This document shows positions 35,265 to 44,753 of a stretch of DNA of 64,000 nt, piece after piece. The notes under the pieces are model-generated. The model saw only the letters and a list, made by a program, of their open reading frames with translations, did no database searches and had not been told where the DNA came from. The DNA is from an uncultured Paracoccaceae bacterium (lineage in GTDB: Bacteria; Pseudomonadota; Alphaproteobacteria; Rhodobacterales; Rhodobacteraceae). The stretch spans positions 186,001-250,000 of the forward strand of contig CANMPK010000003.1 of assembly GCA_947499725.1 (NCBI GenBank). The letters run 5' to 3'. A program made the translations under genes and the position numbers. Every line of letters begins with the position of its first letter. Positions within the stretch are counted from its first letter, which is position 1.

Positions 35265-37193
35265 GCTGATATAGGCCTGCGTTTGAGGGAATGCAAGCGA
35301 GGGCTGCGGGCTTGCGTGGTCAAAACTGAGTAAGAGTTGCAGAAACCCTTTTTTGTTTGGGATCTTGTTGGGTGGTTGACCCCCGAACACCTGTGCCACA
35401 TAGGGCGCAGCCAGCGGACTGGTTTGGACCAGCGCGCTTGCATTGGGAATCGGTTTGAACTGCCATGGGCAAGGGGGCAGGTCCGTGGCTTGCAGTCCGG
35501 TTTCAAGCAGGGCTTGCACCAGCTCACGCATATCTCGCGCAGGTAATTCAAGAGGCGGAGCTGCGCTGAGGTGAGGAATATTGCCCCCGCCGCCCGCGCG
35601 ATAGCTGTTTGTCAGCACCAAAAAGCTTTGGTTGGGATCAATGGGGTCCGCGCGAAAACACAGGTTGTGAATGCGCCCGCTCGCGGTGGTTGGTTTGCGC
35701 CGATGGCCATGGGGATCAAACGTGGCGGGTTGGGTCAGGTCAATTTCATAGGTCACCCCGAAGATCGTATCAAAGTTATATCCAGGGAACTCCGGATCCA
35801 TCAGGGGGGCGGGGTCAGCATTCGGCAGGATTTGCTGGAAGGAAGAGGCCGCCATTTCCAACCAATCTTTGATTTGCCATCCCGTTAGCAGGCGGGCGCT
35901 GATCGTATTTTGAAAGGGGTGTAAGGCGTAAAGATCGCGGCGGCTGACAGGGCCTGCTGGCACATGTGTGTAATGGTCTGGCCCTGCGCGCCCGCCGCAG
36001 CGAAAGGCGCTGGCGGCTGAAAGAAGGGGAAGCGTACCCAAGGTTTCCGCAGTGAGGGTCTGGCGAGCGAAATGCAGCTTTGCCAAGGCTGAAAGCGTAG
36101 AGGATATATCCATCGGCAGCCCAGCAAAAAAGCTGTGCACGGCCAGCGGCAAATGCCCAACGGGCTGGGCAAGATGTTCTTGCGTTGTCACACGGTAAGG
36201 GGCGAGCAGGGTCAACACATCCGCGTCCTGAGGGATCGGAGCCTGCTTAGGGCCGCCTGTTCTCATCGGCACAGCTTGGCTTTGCGCAGAATGTATCTGC
36301 CACGTCTCATCTATTTTACGCAGTTCCACATCGATCTGCCCTACGTGAGACCCGTTGAAATTGGGCATCACGGCGGGGGTTCCAGCTAAGGAGCCGCCTT
36401 GATGATCGGTCTCTGAGTCAGAGGCTTGGGCCGTATTCGGAAAAACAGCATGTGCATGTCCGCAGACAATCAGATCGATTTCGGGCAGCGCAGCGATCGC
36501 CGCGCCCGCATGTTCTGCACCACTAAGGGGCGGCAGCGCGCCGATCCCGGTGTGGGCCAAAGCGATCACAATATCTGCGCCATCCAAGCGCAGTTGCCTT
36601 GCTTGCCGTTGGGCGGTTTGCACCATTGGTGTGGCTTGCACATGGTGTGCCAAATGGTTCCAGCCAAGTGTTTGCGGCGGCATGACAGACACAACACCGA
36701 TCTTAAGCTCGTGCGGCTGGCCGGTGTGATCCACACATTGCCGCCGCAAAAAGAGCCTTGGCTGCCAAGATTGATCCGCATGACGCAGATTGCTGCACAC
36801 CAGAGGGAAATCTGCCTCTGCAAGCGTGTCCATCAAAAAGGGCAGGCCAAAATCGAATTCGTGGTTTCCCAGTCCAACGGCATCATATTGCAGATGGTTC
36901 ATGACCTTGAGAACGGGATGATCTGGTAGGCCGTTGCGCCCAAGGTTCGCCGCCATGTCACACAGGGCAGAGCCTTGTAGGAAGTCTCCGTTGTCCATCA
37001 GCAAAACGTTCGCGGCGTTTTGGCGCTGCTGTCGCACATAGGTCGCGATCCGTGCGAGGCCTTGCCAAGAGTCCGCTTTGGATAATGCGTCAGCCTCACT
37101 CAGCAAACCGTGTAGGTCTGAGGTGGCAAGAAGGGTTAGTGTCAGGCAATCGCCTCGAGGTACTTCTGTTGGCTGCATTCGAAAAAACGACAC
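35259..37193 (-). CDS. CpdB-like 2',3'-cyclic-nucleotide 2'-phosphodiesterase / 3'-nucleotidase
   Basis: 644 residues. N-terminal calcineurin-like domain with the dinuclear metal ligands LLATSDLHG (D-H), MDNGDFLQG, VGLGNHEFDFG, ALAHTGIG and CGHAHAVF, then the 5'-nucleotidase C-terminal domain with SNSYR-like VLTNSYRAGGGGN. No signal peptide: the protein begins directly with the metal domain, unlike periplasmic CpdB. An ATG at 37178 is another start. Hydrolyses cyclic and 3'-nucleotides. The stop codon overlaps the ffs gene. Confidence 0.88.
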   Translation of the reverse strand: MSFFRMQPTEVPRGDCLTLTLLATSDLHGLLSEADALSKADSWQGLARIATYVRQQRQNAANVLLMDNGDFLQGSALCDMAANLGRNGLPDHPVLKVMNHLQYDAVGLGNHEFDFGLPFLMDTLAEADFPLVCSNLRHADQSWQPRLFLRRQCVDHTGQPHELKIGVVSVMPPQTLGWNHLAHHVQATPMVQTAQRQARQLRLDGADIVIALAHTGIGALPPLSGAEHAGAAIAALPEIDLIVCGHAHAVFPNTAQASDSETDHQGGSLAGTPAVMPNFNGSHVGQIDVELRKIDETWQIHSAQSQAVPMRTGGPKQAPIPQDADVLTLLAPYRVTTQEHLAQPVGHLPLAVHSFFAGLPMDISSTLSALAKLHFARQTLTAETLGTLPLLSAASAFRCGGRAGPDHYTHVPAGPVSRRDLYALHPFQNTISARLLTGWQIKDWLEMAASSFQQILPNADPAPLMDPEFPGYNFDTIFGVTYEIDLTQPATFDPHGHRRKPTTASGRIHNLCFRADPIDPNQSFLVLTNSYRAGGGGNIPHLSAAPPLELPARDMRELVQALLETGLQATDLPPCPWQFKPIPNASALVQTSPLAAPYVAQVFGGQPPNKIPNKKGFLQLLLSFDHASPQPSLAFPQTQAYISQ

Positions 37194-37376
37194 TCATTAA
37201 AACATGTATGACAACTAAGCTATTTCTATTTTAAGTTGTGTCAATCATTCTGTCGGTTTCGCCCGAAGAAAAATCGTTTTTGCACGGGATTGGTAGGCGA
37301 CAAAGCAAAGTGTTCTAGCTACTCTCGCGCCGAATAGCACATAGCAGGTGAACCGCAGAAAGCGGCCGGAGCAGGA

Positions 37377-38348
37377 ATGATTGATTTCGAAACAGTGACC
37401 TTTGGCGGGTCGGGTCTAAACCGTGTCGCGCATCTGCGCGCGGATGCGGAAGCGTTAAAGTCTGCCTGCGCAAAACATGGGTCTTATGCGGTCGTCTTTT
37501 GGCGCGGGAAGCCTTTGGTGGATGCCGGTCCTGAGGCCACGGCGCATCAATTGGTTCGGTTGCCGCTCAATCATCCCATCTTTCAAAATGCGCCTGCGCC
37601 CATTTTGCTTGGGCAAGAAGACGCAGGCCTGTGTTTCGCCTATGACATCTCCAATTGGCAGCCCGTCGGGCAAGATCTGCCGGATCAGAGCTTTTTGGAT
37701 CAAACATTTCAGCGGCATCCGGATTTGGATCAAAATCACGGATTTCAAGAATTGCGCGCTGTGATGGCACGGTTGTCTGCGCGTGATGCTGAACTCGCAG
37801 CGACAGGGCGATCGTTGTTTGCATGGCATAGATCGCATCAGTTTTGCTCTGCCTGCGGCGCGCGTGCGCAAGTCGTGCAATCTGGATGGCAAAGCAGTTG
37901 CCCAAGCTGCGGAACGCAACATTTCCCACGTACAGATCCGGTGGTGATTATGTTGATCACCCACGGAAACTCCGTGCTTTTGGGGCGCAGCCCAGGTTGG
38001 CCAGAGGGCATGTATTCCCTTTTGGCAGGCTTTGTTGAACCAGGAGAAACCCCCGAAGCCGCCGTGCGCCGTGAGGTTTTCGAAGAAGCGGGCGTAACCG
38101 TTGGGCAGGTGGGGTATCTTGGCAGCCAACCATGGGCTTTCCCATCGTCGTTAATGATGGGGTTCCGCGGAGAGGCGAAAGATCCCACAATTCAAATTGA
38201 TCCAGTCGAGATCGAAGATGCGTTGTGGGTTAGCCGAGAAGAGCTGACTGTGGCCTTTGCGGGGGATCATGAAAAGATCAAGCCGACGCGGAAAGGATCC
38301 ATCGCGCATTTTATATTGCTTAACTGGCTTGCGGATAAGCTCGATTAG
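37377..38348 (+). CDS. nudC: NADH pyrophosphatase / RNA de-NADding Nudix hydrolase
   Basis: 323 residues. N-terminal NudC domain, zinc ribbon (FCSACGARA, CPSCG), Nudix box (GFVEPGETPEAAVRREVFEEAG) and the NADH-specific SQPWAFPSS signature. Splits NAD(H) to NMN(H) and AMP and removes NAD caps from RNA 5' ends; cytoplasmic. Followed 50 bases later by an SRPBCC gene on the same strand. Confidence 0.96.
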   Translation: MIDFETVTFGGSGLNRVAHLRADAEALKSACAKHGSYAVVFWRGKPLVDAGPEATAHQLVRLPLNHPIFQNAPAPILLGQEDAGLCFAYDISNWQPVGQDLPDQSFLDQTFQRHPDLDQNHGFQELRAVMARLSARDAELAATGRSLFAWHRSHQFCSACGARAQVVQSGWQSSCPSCGTQHFPRTDPVVIMLITHGNSVLLGRSPGWPEGMYSLLAGFVEPGETPEAAVRREVFEEAGVTVGQVGYLGSQPWAFPSSLMMGFRGEAKDPTIQIDPVEIEDALWVSREELTVAFAGDHEKIKPTRKGSIAHFILLNWLADKLD

Positions 38349-38398
38349 AGCGACACTTACGAAAACCAAAGGTAAACCCTAAAAAACCGAGCAGAACC

Positions 38399-38878
38399 AT
38401 GAAATTTGAAGCAAAAGACGACGTTGATATTCCGATCGAAGAGGCCTTTGATCTGCTGTCCGACTACGATGTGTTTGAACGTATGGCGATGCGTCGTGGC
38501 ATCGATGTACGCCGTCATGACCAGGATCAACCGGTCGGCGTTGGCTCTAGTTGGACGGTGAATTTTGACTGGCGCGGTAAGAAAATCAAAATGGACGCTA
38601 AGGTTGTAAAGCATCAACGCCCAGACGTGATCCAATTGGAATCAGTTATGCCGGGCATGGATGTTGATGTTGTTTTTGATTTGGTTGCTTTGTCGCGTAA
38701 GCGCACACGCATGAGCATTCAAATTGAATCTGCAGCAAAAACTTTGCCAATGCGCTTGCTGCTGCAATCGCTGAAACTGGCGCGCGGCAATATCGATCGC
38801 CGCTTGCAGGACCGTGTGGAAGCGCAGTGCCGCAACATGGAAGAGCGCTACGCGCAAAAGATGGCTGTCGACAGCTAA
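38399..38878 (+). CDS. SRPBCC family protein
   Basis: 159 residues of START/polyketide-cyclase-like fold: opens with MKFEAKDDVDIPIEEAFDLL (membrane-free), then WTVNFDWRGKKIKMDAKVV and a long C-terminal helix (RLQDRVEAQCRNMEERYAQKM). Such proteins bind hydrophobic ligands in the cytoplasm. No catalytic signature. Just downstream of nudC; converges on pheA. Confidence 0.82.
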   Translation: MKFEAKDDVDIPIEEAFDLLSDYDVFERMAMRRGIDVRRHDQDQPVGVGSSWTVNFDWRGKKIKMDAKVVKHQRPDVIQLESVMPGMDVDVVFDLVALSRKRTRMSIQIESAAKTLPMRLLLQSLKLARGNIDRRLQDRVEAQCRNMEERYAQKMAVDS

Positions 38879-38894
38879 GCCTTGATCAGGCGCG

Positions 38895-39737
38895 TCAGGT
38901 TTTATGACGCGCCTCTGCTGCTGGGTACACACCAAGCACATTGATATAGCTGGTAAAGTAATCCAATTCTTCCAACGCCCGCGCCAAGGCAGGATCGTCG
39001 GGATGGCCGTCGACCTCTGCATAGAACTGCGTTGCGGTGAAAGAGCCATCCACCATATAGCTTTCTAGCTTGGTCATGTTCACGCCATTTGTCGCAAAAC
39101 CACCCATCGCTTTGTAAAGCGCCGCAGGGATGTTGCGCACCTGAAAGACAAAGCTGGTGATCATACCGTGTCCCGAATCACGGCGACTGTGGTCCGCCGT
39201 AGGGGACATGATCAAAAAGCGCGTGGTGTTATTGTCGAAATCTTCGATGTGACGCGCCAGAACATCCAGCCCGTAAATCTCGCCTGCCAGTTCCGACGCC
39301 AGTGCCGCCTGAGACGGGTCAGCCTTCTCAGCGACCTCACGCGCAGCGCGGGCATTGTCTGGGCTCACGCGCCCTCGGATACCGTTCTCGGTTAGGAAGC
39401 TCGCGCATTGCGGCAATAAAACAAGGTGCGAGTAGGCTTCTTTGATGTCGTCAAGCTTGGCACCTGGCACGGCCAAAAGATTGATGTGAACCCGAACAAA
39501 GGCTTCATCAATGATGTTCAAACCGCTGTTTGGCAGCAGGCGGTGAATATCCGCCACACGCCCGTAGGTGGTGTTTTCCACGGGCAACATGGCCAGATCT
39601 GCCGCCCCTGAATTGACCGTGTGAATCACATCTTCAAAGGTCGCGCAGGGCACCGCTTCCATGTCTGGACGGCTGTTTCTGCAAGCTTCATGCGAGTAAG
39701 CACCAAGCTCTCCCTGAAAGGCGATGCGTTTTTTCAT
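38895..39737 (-). CDS. pheA: Prephenate dehydratase
   Basis: 280 residues, monofunctional (no chorismate mutase). PDT domain with the TRF signature (NNTTRFLIMS) and MLPVENTTYGRV, then a C-terminal ACT domain (KLESYMVDGSFTATQFYAEVDG) for allosteric control by phenylalanine. Converts prephenate to phenylpyruvate. Divergent from the membrane cytochrome c at 39854. Confidence 0.95.
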   Translation of the reverse strand: MKKRIAFQGELGAYSHEACRNSRPDMEAVPCATFEDVIHTVNSGAADLAMLPVENTTYGRVADIHRLLPNSGLNIIDEAFVRVHINLLAVPGAKLDDIKEAYSHLVLLPQCASFLTENGIRGRVSPDNARAAREVAEKADPSQAALASELAGEIYGLDVLARHIEDFDNNTTRFLIMSPTADHSRRDSGHGMITSFVFQVRNIPAALYKAMGGFATNGVNMTKLESYMVDGSFTATQFYAEVDGHPDDPALARALEELDYFTSYINVLGVYPAAEARHKT

Positions 39738-39853
39738 AACGGTTTTCCACTTTTTTCACCAAAATGGTCGATTGGTCGCGGTAACTATACCTTGCGTTCC
39801 GCAGAAGGAAGCGGATAGATACGCGACAAACGCCACGAGATGGAAAACGTAGC

Positions 39854-40369
39854 ATGTTCGACACTATGACTTTGACTAAAATTACAGCCGCACTTTGCGG
39901 CGCGCTTCTGATCTACCTGCTCGGCTCTTGGGCCGCGGAAGAGCTGTACCATGTTGGTGGCGGCCACGGTGACGAAGAGCATGCCGCTGGTTACGTGATT
40001 GAAGTAGAAGAAGCCCCAACAGGCGGCGAAGTTGAAGAAGGTCCATCCTTCGCAGAGCTGATGGCTGTTGCAGATGTAGACAAAGGCGCGAAAGTCTTTG
40101 GCAAATGCCGCGCATGTCACAAACTGGAAGATGGCGCGAACGGCACAGGCCCACACTTGGCCGCGATCGTAGACCGCGCCGTGTCCTCTGCTGATGGCTT
40201 TGGGTACTCTGGCGCACTGGTTGCAGTGGCCGACACATGGACAGCTGAAAATCTGGACGCTTTCCTTGCAAGCCCAAAAGCTTTCGCACCAGGCACAGCG
40301 ATGAGCTTCTCTGGTTTGAAAAAGCCAGCAGACCGCGCAAACCTGATTGCATATCTGCAAGCGCAATAA
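39854..40369 (+). CDS. Membrane-anchored cytochrome c (c552/CycM-like)
   Basis: 171 residues. Uncleaved N-terminal TM helix (ITAALCGALLIYLLGSWAAEEL), an acidic linker rich in Glu and Gly, then a class I cytochrome domain with CRACH, the second ligand in PGTAMSF (Met) and a long C-terminal helix. Matches the membrane-bound cytochrome c552/c_y group that carries electrons from bc1 to oxidases in Paracoccus and Rhodobacter. Ends with a strong terminator. Divergent from pheA. Confidence 0.9.
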   Translation: MFDTMTLTKITAALCGALLIYLLGSWAAEELYHVGGGHGDEEHAAGYVIEVEEAPTGGEVEEGPSFAELMAVADVDKGAKVFGKCRACHKLEDGANGTGPHLAAIVDRAVSSADGFGYSGALVAVADTWTAENLDAFLASPKAFAPGTAMSFSGLKKPADRANLIAYLQAQ

Positions 40370-40400
40370 GCGCCACGCTGATCACAGCTTACGAATTGAA

Positions 40401-40430
40401 AGCCGCTGCAATCGCAGCGGCTTTTTTCGT
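40401..40430 (+). terminator. Terminator of the cytochrome c gene
   Basis: Perfect stem GCCGCTGC (40402-40409) / GCAGCGGC (40414-40421) with loop AATC and a TTTTTT tail. Confidence 0.85.
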
Positions 40431-40615
40431 TTTTGCGCTTTCTGGGCTGAAACCCGCTGAAATTGCAGGGAAATCGCGCAATTCAAAACATTTCAAAACT
40501 TCACACCTAGTTTATTCAATCTTGTCTTGAATGACAGACACGCCAAGTCTTAGTCTAATTATTAAGAAAAACTTGGGATCCTGAAGAAGTCCCCACCCGA
40601 GAAAGGGAGCACGTC

Positions 40616-42547
40616 ATGTCAAATTCTGCCGATACCACCCGATTTCTGAACATGTCTCGCCGCCATTTGCTGACCCTCATGGGCAGCAGCGCCGCCGCCA
40701 TTGGCTTTGGCCTGCCGGGGCGCGTCTATGCGGATGACCATGAAATCATCAAATCCCACGGCTATTCCTTCTTTGGCGATTTGAAATATCCGGCAGATTA
40801 CAAACATTTTGACTATGTGAACCCAAACGCCCCAAAGGGCGGCGAAATCTCCATCAGCTCGCTCGGCACGTTTGATGGTATGAACCGTTACGCCAGCAAG
40901 GGCCGTCCGGGCCTTCATTCCGGCCTAACCGCGGAATCCATGTTCGCCGATGGCTCCTTTGGCACGCCAATTCCGTCTGACAGCCTGACCGATGGCTATG
41001 GGTTGCTGGCTCATACGGTGGAATATCCGAAATCCAAAGAATGGTGCATCTTCCACATGCGTCCCGAGGCGCGTTTCTCAGATGGCACACCTGTCACAGC
41101 CCATGACGCGCTGTTCACCCATAACCTGTTCCTAGAACAAGGCATCCGCAGCTATGCACGCTCTGTGAAAGAGCGCATTGTTGGCGCAGAAGTTCTTGAT
41201 GACCTGACCATCAAATACACCTTCGCCGAAGGCATCTCGCGCCGGTCCCTGATCTCTCAGGTGGGTGGCACACCGGTCTTCTCCAAAGCATGGTACGAAG
41301 AAACCGGCGAGCGTTTGGATGAACCAAGCCTGCTCACCCAAATGGGCAGCGGCCCTTATGTGGTCGATGACTTCGAAATCAACCGCTACATCAAATACAA
41401 ACGCAATCCCGATTATTGGGGCAATGACTTGCCTGTAAACGTGGGCCGCAACAACTTTGACACGGTGCGCATCGAATATTTCGCCGATGCCACAGCTGAA
41501 TTTGAAGCCTTCAAAGCCGGTGTCTACACCTTCCGCGCCGAAGGCAGCACCAAACGCTGGGCCACAGGCTATGACTTCCCTGCCGTGGAAAAAGGCTATG
41601 TGAAGCGCGAAGAGCTGAAAACCGGCACGCCGCCAAGCCCATCTGGTTTTGTGTTCAACATGTTGCGCGACAACTTCAAAGACAAACGCGTGCGCGAAGC
41701 CATGAGCCTTGCGTTTAACTTTGAGTGGACGAAATCCTCGCTGCAATACGATCTAACTACACAGCGCCATTCCTTTGCAGAAGGCACCGAAATCGAAGCC
41801 ACTGGCCTGCCAGAAGGGCGCGAAAAGACCTTCTTGGAAAGCCTAGGCGATGTTGTTCCAGCCGAGATTTTCACCACAGAAGTGGTGCGTGCCCATGAAT
41901 CCAACCCGCGCTCGACCGTGGATCGCCGCAACAAACGCACAGCTTTGAAAATACTGGAAGAGGCTGGCTGGAAAGTTGGCAGCGATGGCATTCTGAAAAA
42001 CGAGGCAGGCGAAAGCTTTACCTTCAAGATCATGCTGTCCTCCAGCACGTCAGATACGCTTGAAGCGATCATCACCACATACACCGACAACCTGAAATCT
42101 TATGGGTTCGATGTGGAAATGGAAAAGATCGACTCCGCGCAATACGCATCGCGGTATTACGACAAAGACTGGGATATGATGTACTTCCGTAACCAGTCAT
42201 TCCAAACAACCGGCACAGGCCTGAAACAGGCCTATGGTTCTGAATCGGCGGTTGTGTCGTCCTATAATCCGCAGTCTTTGCAGAACGATATGATCGACGC
42301 GATCCTTGATGCTTCGATCAATACAACCAACCGCGAAGACGAAGTGGCATCCTTGCAAGCCCTCGATCGCGCGTTGCGTTACTTGCGCATTCAGGTGCCA
42401 GCAGGCTATGTGGCAGATGCTTGGATCGCCTCTTACGATATGTACGAGCATCCTGAAGAACTACCCCCACTCGCGATCGGCTATCTCGATTTCTGGTGGA
42501 TGAACGAAGACAAGCAAGCGGCGCTAAAAGACGCCGGTGCATTCTGA
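40616..42547 (+). CDS. yejA: Extracellular solute-binding protein of a YejA-type peptide ABC transporter
   Basis: 643 residues. The twin-arginine-like leader MSRRHLLTLMGSSAAAIGFG starts at residue 13, so export is probably by Tat; cleavage near VYADDH. The rest is the cluster C (DppA/OppA-like) fold, with FLARVGGTPVF-like and GTKYNP elements; segments FVFNMLRDNFKDKRVREAM and AYGSESAVVSSYNPQ fit the YejA branch. Binds oligopeptides (microcin C import in E. coli). First gene of yejABEF, 11 bases before yejB. Confidence 0.9.
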   Translation: MSNSADTTRFLNMSRRHLLTLMGSSAAAIGFGLPGRVYADDHEIIKSHGYSFFGDLKYPADYKHFDYVNPNAPKGGEISISSLGTFDGMNRYASKGRPGLHSGLTAESMFADGSFGTPIPSDSLTDGYGLLAHTVEYPKSKEWCIFHMRPEARFSDGTPVTAHDALFTHNLFLEQGIRSYARSVKERIVGAEVLDDLTIKYTFAEGISRRSLISQVGGTPVFSKAWYEETGERLDEPSLLTQMGSGPYVVDDFEINRYIKYKRNPDYWGNDLPVNVGRNNFDTVRIEYFADATAEFEAFKAGVYTFRAEGSTKRWATGYDFPAVEKGYVKREELKTGTPPSPSGFVFNMLRDNFKDKRVREAMSLAFNFEWTKSSLQYDLTTQRHSFAEGTEIEATGLPEGREKTFLESLGDVVPAEIFTTEVVRAHESNPRSTVDRRNKRTALKILEEAGWKVGSDGILKNEAGESFTFKIMLSSSTSDTLEAIITTYTDNLKSYGFDVEMEKIDSAQYASRYYDKDWDMMYFRNQSFQTTGTGLKQAYGSESAVVSSYNPQSLQNDMIDAILDASINTTNREDEVASLQALDRALRYLRIQVPAGYVADAWIASYDMYEHPEELPPLAIGYLDFWWMNEDKQAALKDAGAF

Positions 42548-42558
42548 GGTAAACGAAC

Positions 42559-43647
42559 TTGGGCGCCTATATCCTTCGCCGCCTGCTCTTGGTCATCCCG
42601 ACCTTGATTGGCATCATGATCATCAACTTCTCGTTGGTGCAATTTGTCCCCGGTGGGCCGATTGAGCAAATCTTGGCAGAGCTACAAGGCGAAGGGGATG
42701 CGTTTTCAAGCTTCTCTGGCGCCAAGAACGATGCCATCCAAGAAGAGACCTTTGGCTCTGACAGCCAATATGCCGGTGCGCGTGGCCTGCCCAAGGATTT
42801 CATCGAAGAGCTTGAGAAAGAGTTCGGCTTTGACAAACCACCGGTCGAACGCTTTCTGAACATGATGTGGGATTACATGCGCCTCGACTTCGGCGAGAGC
42901 TATTTCCGTAAAATCACCGTTTTCGATCTGGTGCTCGAGAAAATGCCGGTGTCGATCACGCTGGGCCTATGGTCCACTTTGATTGCTTACCTTGTGTCCA
43001 TTCCCTTGGGCATCCGCAAAGCCGTGAAAGACGGCACCCCCTTTGACACATGGACCAGCGGCGCGATCATTGTCGCCTATGCGATCCCAGGCTTCTTGTT
43101 TGCGATCCTGCTGGTGGTGCTCTTCGCAGGTGGCTCTTATTGGCGCATCTTCCCGCTGCGTGGCCTGACCAGTGATGGTTGGGAAGATCTCTCGTTGATC
43201 GCCAAGATCCTCGATTACTTCTGGCATATCGCCTTGCCGGTGATCGCCTCGACCATTTCAGCCTTTGCTACGCTCACGTTGCTGACCAAAAACTCCTTCT
43301 TGGATGAGATCAAAAAACACTATGTCATGACCGCCCGCGCCAAGGGCCTGTCTGAAGATCGTGTGCTGTATGGGCATATCTTCCGCAACGCGATGTTGAT
43401 CGTGATTGCGGGTTTCCCTGCGGTTTTCATTGGTGTCTTCTTTGGCGGCTCGCTGATCATCGAAACGATCTTCTCGCTCGACGGGCTTGGCCGCCTTGGC
43501 TTCGAAGCCGCTGTAACACGCGACTACCCTGTGATCTTCGGCACGCTCTTTGCCTTTGGCTTGCTCGGCTTGATTGTCGGTATCCTATCGGATTTGATGT
43601 ATGTCTTCGTCGATCCCCGTATTGACTTTGAGGGGAGGGAAGGCTGA
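42559..43647 (+). CDS. yejB: Peptide ABC transporter permease YejB
   Basis: 362 residues, starting with TTG at 42559 after GAGGT. N-terminal TM and the large periplasmic insertion specific to YejB ([20 protein letters not shown]), then five TM helices of the binding-protein-dependent permease with the EAA loop [29 protein letters not shown]. Pairs with YejE. Its stop overlaps the yejE start region (TGATGG). Confidence 0.93.
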   Translation: MGAYILRRLLLVIPTLIGIMIINFSLVQFVPGGPIEQILAELQGEGDAFSSFSGAKNDAIQEETFGSDSQYAGARGLPKDFIEELEKEFGFDKPPVERFLNMMWDYMRLDFGESYFRKITVFDLVLEKMPVSITLGLWSTLIAYLVSIPLGIRKAVKDGTPFDTWTSGAIIVAYAIPGFLFAILLVVLFAGGSYWRIFPLRGLTSDGWEDLSLIAKILDYFWHIALPVIASTISAFATLTLLTKNSFLDEIKKHYVMTARAKGLSEDRVLYGHIFRNAMLIVIAGFPAVFIGVFFGGSLIIETIFSLDGLGRLGFEAAVTRDYPVIFGTLFAFGLLGLIVGILSDLMYVFVDPRIDFEGREG

Positions 43648-44753
43648 TGGCCCTATCCGCAATCAACCAACGCCGTTGGAGCAACTTCAAAGCCAACCGC
43701 CGCGCCTTTTGGTCCTTGATCATTTTTTGTGTGCTGTTTGGCCTAACCCTGTTCTCAGAGTTCCTAGCCAATGATCGCCCGATCTTGGTGCAGTATCGCG
43801 GCGATTATTACACGCCGATCTTCAACTTCTATCCGGAAACCGCCTTTGGCGGGGATTTCGAAACCGAAGCGGCTTATTCCGACCCCGAGGTGAAATGCCT
43901 GATCCGCACTGGCGGGCTAGAGCTGTGTTTTGACGATCCAGAAGGCTACATCGAAGATGCGGCTGACGGCATCATCGAAGGCGAAGCCATCGAAAAAGGC
44001 TGGTCCATCTGGCCGCTGATCCCTTATTCCTACGATACGCCAGTGGATCGCCCCGGCGCAGCTCCGCTGCCGCCCAACAGCCAGAACTGGCTGGGCACCG
44101 ACGATACAAAGCGCGATGTTCTGGCCCGCGTGATGTACGGCTTCCGCCTGTCGATCTTCTTCACTCTTATCGTAACAACCTGCGCCAGCCTAATCGGCAT
44201 CATTGCAGGCGCGATACAAGGGTTTTTCGGCGGTAAGGTCGATCTGTTTTTCCAGCGTTTCATCGAAATCTGGGGCGCCACGCCAAGCCTTTACATCATC
44301 ATCATTCTCTTCGCGATTTTGGGGCGCAGTTTCTGGCTGCTTGTCTTGCTGACGATCCTCTTTGGCTGGACAGCCCTTGTTGGTGTCGTACGCGCTGAAT
44401 TCCTGCGCGCCCGCAATCTGGAATACGTTCGCGCCGCCAAAGCGCTGGGTGTATCGAACCGCGTGATCATGTTCCGCCACATGCTGCCCAATGCGATGGT
44501 CGCCACAGTCACCATGTTGCCCTTCATCGTCACCGGCACGATCTCGACCCTTGCGGGCCTTGATTTCCTAGGCTTCGGCCTGCCGTCCTCGGCGCCTTCC
44601 TTGGGCGAGCTAACCCTGCAAGCCAAACAAAACCTACAAGCGCCTTGGCTGGCCTTCACGGCCTTCTTCACCTTTGCCATCATGCTCTCGCTTTTGGTCT
44701 TCATCTTCGAAGGCGTGCGCGATGCGTTTGACCCAAGAAAGACTTTCTCATGA
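43647..44753 (+). CDS. yejE: Peptide ABC transporter permease YejE
   Basis: 368 residues. Cytoplasmic N-terminus and TM1 (WSLIIFCVLFGLTLFSEFLA), the YejE-type periplasmic insertion (FYPETAFGGDF...LIRTGGLELCF), then TM helices with the EAA loop ARNLEYVRAAKALGVSNRVIMFRHMLPNAM. Forms the channel with YejB. Overlaps yejB by one base and yejF by four. Confidence 0.93.
   Translation: MALSAINQRRWSNFKANRRAFWSLIIFCVLFGLTLFSEFLANDRPILVQYRGDYYTPIFNFYPETAFGGDFETEAAYSDPEVKCLIRTGGLELCFDDPEGYIEDAADGIIEGEAIEKGWSIWPLIPYSYDTPVDRPGAAPLPPNSQNWLGTDDTKRDVLARVMYGFRLSIFFTLIVTTCASLIGIIAGAIQGFFGGKVDLFFQRFIEIWGATPSLYIIIILFAILGRSFWLLVLLTILFGWTALVGVVRAEFLRARNLEYVRAAKALGVSNRVIMFRHMLPNAMVATVTMLPFIVTGTISTLAGLDFLGFGLPSSAPSLGELTLQAKQNLQAPWLAFTAFFTFAIMLSLLVFIFEGVRDAFDPRKTFS

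Noticed and set aside
37211-37239. ACAACT/AGTTGT inverted repeat upstream of nudC and cpdB-like genes
   Set aside because: Only 6 bp with a 17-nt spacer in an AT-rich gap; too weak to call an operator.
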